A stretch of 8,192 bases of DNA from contig JAJQJO010000163.1 of the NCBI GenBank assembly GCA_021323495.1, positions 1 through 8,192 of the forward strand, read 5' to 3'. The notes under the pieces were generated by a model, which searched no databases, was not told the origin of the DNA, and saw only the letters and a program-made list of their open reading frames with translations. The position numbers were made by a program, and so were the translations under genes. This DNA comes from Cellvibrio sp. Its GTDB lineage: Bacteria; Pseudomonadota; Gammaproteobacteria; Pseudomonadales; Cellvibrionaceae. Positions 4,548 through 8,192 of this stretch are shown here, one piece after another. Each line of letters opens with the position of its first letter. The stretch's first letter is position 1.

Positions 4548-6968
4548 TCAATGGGTACTTAATCGATTATCGTTATCGGTGGTCTTTTGTGCGGCCTTCT
4601 CAAGTGCCCGATATTCCTCATCGCTAAGTGGTTTCGGGCTGGACTGCAAGGCGATAGCCAAAACCTCATCAATCCATTTTACCGGCTTAATAGTGAGATC
4701 CTCTTTTATATTCTCGGGAATTTCTTTCAAGTCACGTTCATTGTCCGCAGGGATAATAACCGTTTTTATTCCTCCTCTATGGGCAGCCAGGAGTTTTTCT
4801 TTCAGTCCCCCAATACGCAGGACTTCACCACGCAAAGTTATTTCCCCTGTCATGGCTACATCTGCCCGTACAGGTATACTAGTTTGCACTGACACCAACG
4901 CAGTACACATTGCAATACCTGCACTGGGCCCATCTTTTGGCGTAGCCCCTTCGGGTACGTGAATATGAATGTCCACTTTTTCATGATGGTCAGGTGCTAT
5001 ACCCAAAGCCTGGCTGCGAGAGCGGACTACCGTTAAAGCGGCCTGGATAGACTCTTGCATCACATCACCTAAAGAACCCGTTTTGATAATACGACCTTTA
5101 CCTACCACTGCCGTCGCCTCGATGGTTAACAGCTCACCGCCAACTTGGGTCCATGCAAGACCTGTGACCTGCCCTATTTGATCTTTGCTTTCCGCCTTGC
5201 CAAAGTCAAATTTCCGGACACCTAATAAACTCTCCAGTGAGGCAGGGTCGATTAAATCAGCGCTTGTTTTATTACCTTTGACATGAAGCGTTACGACTTT
5301 GCGACAGATTTTTGCAACTTCTCGCTCCAGTCCTCTCACGCCTGCCTCGCGGGTGTAGTAACGGATAATATCGCGGATTGCGTCTGCGCTAATATTTATT
5401 TCCGAATCTTTGAGTCCATTAGCTTTCATTTGTTTTGGAATCAAATAGCGCAGTGCTATATTTAATTTTTCATCTTCTGTGTAGCCTGGAATACGGATGA
5501 CTTCCATACGATCCAATAAAGGGCCAGGAATATTCATTGAGTTAGATGTACAAACAAACATCACATCCGACAAGTCATAATCAACTTCAAGGTAATGGTC
5601 ACTGAAATGACTATTTTGTTCAGGGTCCAAAACTTCCAATAATGCTGAGGCGGGATCGCCGCGGTTATCCATCCCCATCTTGTCAATTTCATCTAACAAA
5701 AAGAGTGGATTTCTAACCCCAACCTTGGCCATCTTTTGAATTAGTTTTCCTGGCAGCGAACCAATATAGGTCCTCCTATGCCCACGGATTTCGGCCTCAT
5801 CACGAACGCCCCCCAAAGCCATACGCACAAACTCACGATTGGTCGCTCGCGCAATTGACTCGCCCAAGGACGTTTTGCCAACTCCGGGCGGTCCCACCAA
5901 ACACAGGATCGGACCTTTTACTTTTTTGACGCGCTGCTGCACAGCAAGATATTCAAGAATGCGCTCCTTAACCTCTTCAAGTCCAAAATGATCTTTATTC
6001 AACACTTCTTCAGCGCGAGCGAGGTCATGACGGACCTTACTTCTCTTGCTCCAAGGTACTTTAATCATCCAATCAATATATGCGCGCAAAACCGAAGCTT
6101 CGGCAGACATAGGAGACATCATTTTTAACTTGTTTAATTCTGTGCGAGCTTTCTCTTCAGCCTCTTTAGGCATTATTGCAGCAACGATTTTTCTTTCCAG
6201 CTCATCAGACTCGCTAACTTCTTCCCCCAATTCGCCAAGTTCTTTCTGTATGGCCTTAATTTGCTCATTCAAATAGTACTCTCGCTGACTTTTTTCCATT
6301 TGTTTTTTAACGCGTCCGCGAATTTTCTTTTCGACATGGAATAGATCTACTTCAGCATCCATCAAATCCAAAAGATGCTCAATTCGCGCATGAATATCAG
6401 CCATTTCTAAAATAGATTGCTTTTTTGGAAGATCCAGAGACATGTGTGCAGCTATGGTATCAGCCAAGCGACCCGGTTCATCAATACCCGACAAGGAAGT
6501 AATAACCTCTACCGGTACTTTCTTACTCAAGTTAACGTATTGTTCAAATTGACCAATTGCTGAAGCAACTAGCGCGCGCGCTTCAGCGCCCTCTATCACC
6601 GGACAAGAAATAATATTTACCGTCGCCTTAAAAAAGCCACCAGCTTCTTCGATTGATTCGATGGTGGCTCGCTCTCGTCCTTCTATCAGCACCTTTACAG
6701 TACCGTCAGGTAATTTCAGTAACTGCAGAATGGAGGCAATCGTTCCTATGGTGTAAAGATCCTCGGCCTGGGGTTCATCTTGTTGAGGATTCTTCTGCGC
6801 TACTAACAATACTTGTTTGTCACTAGCCATGGCACGCTCAAGCGCTTCGATCGATTTGCCTCGACCAACAAACAGCGGTGTAACCATATGCGGATATACG
6901 ACAACATCGCGCAAAGGCAGCAAGGGAATTTCAGTGATATAAGATTCATGCGGAGTTTCAGCGACCAT
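4548..6968 (-). CDS. lon: ATP-dependent protease Lon (LonA type)
   Basis: An 806-residue cytoplasmic hexameric AAA+ serine protease that degrades misfolded and regulatory proteins. E. coli Lon is 784 residues; the excess lies partly in a charged C-terminal tail after about 775. The N-terminal substrate-binding domain (about 12-205) starts IPLLPLRDVVVYPHMVTPL. A coiled-coil region (about 210-300) follows. The AAA+ module has Walker A GPPGVGKT (359-366), Walker B LFLLDEID (422-429), sensor-1 Asn476, Arg487 in the LLDRME motif, and Arg545 in GVRGLERE. The protease domain has Ser682 in PKDGPSAG and Lys725 in GGLKEKLLAAHRGG, the 43-residue spacing of E. coli S679/K722, so it should be active. The start is the ATG at 6968 with AGAGGA at 6978-6973. 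Its own sigma32-like promoter lies behind the clpX terminator. No clear lon terminator is seen before hupB, so read-through into hupB is possible. Confidence 0.98.
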   Translation of the reverse strand: MVAETPHESYITEIPLLPLRDVVVYPHMVTPLFVGRGKSIEALERAMASDKQVLLVAQKNPQQDEPQAEDLYTIGTIASILQLLKLPDGTVKVLIEGRERATIESIEEAGGFFKATVNIISCPVIEGAEARALVASAIGQFEQYVNLSKKVPVEVITSLSGIDEPGRLADTIAAHMSLDLPKKQSILEMADIHARIEHLLDLMDAEVDLFHVEKKIRGRVKKQMEKSQREYYLNEQIKAIQKELGELGEEVSESDELERKIVAAIMPKEAEEKARTELNKLKMMSPMSAEASVLRAYIDWMIKVPWSKRSKVRHDLARAEEVLNKDHFGLEEVKERILEYLAVQQRVKKVKGPILCLVGPPGVGKTSLGESIARATNREFVRMALGGVRDEAEIRGHRRTYIGSLPGKLIQKMAKVGVRNPLFLLDEIDKMGMDNRGDPASALLEVLDPEQNSHFSDHYLEVDYDLSDVMFVCTSNSMNIPGPLLDRMEVIRIPGYTEDEKLNIALRYLIPKQMKANGLKDSEINISADAIRDIIRYYTREAGVRGLEREVAKICRKVVTLHVKGNKTSADLIDPASLESLLGVRKFDFGKAESKDQIGQVTGLAWTQVGGELLTIEATAVVGKGRIIKTGSLGDVMQESIQAALTVVRSRSQALGIAPDHHEKVDIHIHVPEGATPKDGPSAGIAMCTALVSVQTSIPVRADVAMTGEITLRGEVLRIGGLKEKLLAAHRGGIKTVIIPADNERDLKEIPENIKEDLTIKPVKWIDEVLAIALQSSPKPLSDEEYRALEKAAQKTTDNDNRLSTH

Positions 6969-7010
6969 TGGTTCCTCTCTATTCAGGAAGGCGACACTTT
7001 GCCATGAAAC

Positions 7011-7041
7011 AAGATTGGGGGTTAAAACAGGGAATTACAAG
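7011..7041 (-). promoter_or_regulatory. Predicted heat-shock (sigma32-like) promoter of lon
   Basis: On the minus strand, CTTGTAA (7041-7035) is followed after 14 bases by CCCCAATCT (7020-7012). This resembles the sigma32 consensus CTTGAAA-N13-15-CCCCATNT, with one mismatch at -35 and about one at -10. Transcription would begin near 7005, leaving a leader of about 36 bases. E. coli lon is driven by a sigma32 promoter, so the call fits the known biology. The overlapping sigma70 options (for example TTGCAA-N17-TTTTAA) are weaker. Confidence 0.6.
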
Positions 7042-7051
7042 TTATTGCAAT

Positions 7052-7089
7052 AGAAAAAACAAAAAGAGCGCGTGACAGCGCTCTTTTTT
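7052..7089 (-). terminator. Intrinsic terminator of clpX
   Basis: AAAAAGAGCGC (7061-7071) is perfectly complementary to GCGCTCTTTTT (7078-7088) around a six-base loop. On the minus strand the stem runs into a T-rich tract (TTTTTGTTTTTTC, to about 7053). It lies 36 bases after the clpX stop and upstream of the lon promoter, so lon should be transcribed mainly from its own promoter. Confidence 0.88.
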
Positions 7090-7124
7090 GTTATGAAAGA
7101 CCAAAAATTAATCCATAAAACGAA

Positions 7125-8192
7125 TTAATCTTCCGCCGCAGCCTTAGCGGGCTTATCAGTATTTTCATAGACCAACAGAGGCTCCGATTCACCTTTTATA
7201 ACAGATTCATCCACCACAACCTTAACCACGTTTGCTTCGGACGGAATTTTATACATAGTGTCGAGCAATACAGATTCCATTATCGACCTTAACCCACGCG
7301 CACCTGTTTTGCGCTCAAGCGCTCGCTCTGCAACAGCATCTAAAGCATCGGTACGAAAATCGATTTGAACACCTTCCATCTCAAACAATCTTGCATATTG
7401 CTTGGTTAATGCATTACGAGGCTCTGTCAATATTTGGATCAAGGCTGCTTTATCAAGCTCATCTAACGTAGCGATAACGGGTAGGCGGCCAACAAACTCA
7501 GGAATAAGTCCATAACGTACAAGGTCTTCAGGCTCCAGATCCTGCAACGTTTGGCCAAAATTACGCTTTTCGTCTTTACTTTTCACTTCTGCGCCAAACC
7601 CTATGCCGCCCTTTTCGGATCGGTCACGAATAACCTTATCCAGACCTGCAAAAGCCCCGCCGCAAATAAATAAAATATTTGACGTGTCAACCTGTAAAAA
7701 CTCTTGTTGTGGATGCTTGCGCCCACCTTGGGGCGGGACAGACGCAACAGTGCCCTCAATCAACTTAAGCAGCGCTTGCTGTACTCCCTCACCAGAGACA
7801 TCCCGGGTGATCGAAGGGTTATCACTCTTGCGTGAAATCTTGTCGATTTCGTCAATATAGACGATCCCGGTCTGCGCCTTTTCTACGTCGTAATCACACT
7901 TTTGCAGCAGCTTCTGGATGATGTTTTCAACATCCTCTCCCACATACCCTGCTTCGGTAAGTGTCGTAGCGTCCGCAATCGTAAAGGGAACATTCAGAAG
8001 GCGTGCCAAAGTTTCGGCGAGTAGTGTCTTGCCCGAACCGGTGGGTCCAATCAGAAGGATATTGCTCTTGCTGAGCTCGACATCCGCGCCCTGCTTGGCA
8101 CCAGCTGCCCGTTTCATACCGGCACGCAAGCGCTTGTAGTGGTTGTAAACCGCTACGGCCAGGACCTTCTTGGCCTTGTCTTGGCCGATCAA
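7125..8192 (-). CDS. clpX: ClpX, ATPase subunit of the ClpXP protease (N-terminus outside window)
   Basis: The C-terminal 356 codons (355 residues and stop) of the ClpX unfoldase, which recognises tagged substrates, unfolds them with ATP and feeds them to ClpP. Compared with E. coli ClpX (424 residues), about 75 N-terminal residues, including the zinc-binding domain, lie beyond the right edge. The first visible codon, TTG, is an internal codon before IGQDKAKKVLAVAVYNHYKRL and not a start. Numbered within the fragment, the motifs are: Walker A GPTGSGKT (49-56), pore-1 loop GYVGE (82-86), Walker B VYIDEID (111-117), RKH loop (158-160), ClpP-docking IGF loop (197-199), PEFVGRLP (231-238) and sensor-2 GARG (297-300). 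All are intact. An Ala/Gly/Lys-rich segment at about 24-37 before Walker A is a little longer than in E. coli. lon follows downstream, and clpP would be expected just upstream. Confidence 0.98.
   Translation of the reverse strand: MIGQDKAKKVLAVAVYNHYKRLRAGMKRAAGAKQGADVELSKSNILLIGPTGSGKTLLAETLARLLNVPFTIADATTLTEAGYVGEDVENIIQKLLQKCDYDVEKAQTGIVYIDEIDKISRKSDNPSITRDVSGEGVQQALLKLIEGTVASVPPQGGRKHPQQEFLQVDTSNILFICGGAFAGLDKVIRDRSEKGGIGFGAEVKSKDEKRNFGQTLQDLEPEDLVRYGLIPEFVGRLPVIATLDELDKAALIQILTEPRNALTKQYARLFEMEGVQIDFRTDALDAVAERALERKTGARGLRSIMESVLLDTMYKIPSEANVVKVVVDESVIKGESEPLLVYENTDKPAKAAAED

Noticed and set aside
8190..8192. TTG at the right edge as the start of ClpX
   Set aside because: It lies just before the conserved IGQ motif that in ClpX follows the zinc-binding domain, so it is an internal codon of a truncated gene.

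Overview
The window reads as chromosomal DNA from a Gram-negative gammaproteobacterium. The main evidence is the minus-strand run clpX - lon - hupB - ppiD, the same order as the E. coli (tig-clpP-)clpX-lon-hupB-ppiD locus. Moderate G+C and AT-rich intergenic spacers would suit a cellvibrionad or other marine/soil relative, but that narrower placement is a guess from style, not a demonstrated match.

Layout, left to right. (1) Positions 1-78 carry what looks like the first 26 codons of an unidentified minus-strand gene running off the left edge, with a ribosome site and a good sigma70-type promoter. (2) Positions 79-333 are a divergent intergenic region rich in inverted repeats. (3) Positions 334-1931 hold a plus-strand two-gene unit: a CheC-family CheY-P phosphatase and a PAS-GGDEF diguanylate cyclase. 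(4) Positions 1932-1996 hold a strong bidirectional terminator between convergent genes. (5) Positions 1997-8192 hold the minus-strand protein quality-control block: ppiD (periplasmic chaperone), hupB (HU nucleoid protein), lon (ATP-dependent protease) and clpX (unfoldase, N-terminus outside the window). clpX and hupB end in clear intrinsic terminators. lon and hupB have recognisable promoters of their own: heat-shock sigma32-like for lon, sigma70-like for hupB.

How the genes fit together. ClpX and Lon are the two cytoplasmic AAA+ degradation machines, HU is a classical Lon substrate and nucleoid protein, and PpiD assists proteins emerging from the Sec translocon. The block is therefore a housekeeping proteostasis neighbourhood. 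The CheC/diguanylate cyclase pair is a separate signalling module, probably connecting phospho-CheY-like signalling to cyclic di-GMP. No response regulator or kinase for it lies in this window.

I found no convincing undescribed system. The points most worth a second look are the CheC-GGDEF pair with its asymmetric phosphatase sites, the leader of the divergent left-edge gene (its start codon lies in a 9-bp inverted repeat), the sigma32-like lon promoter, and an 18-bp perfect palindrome in the hupB 3' untranslated region.
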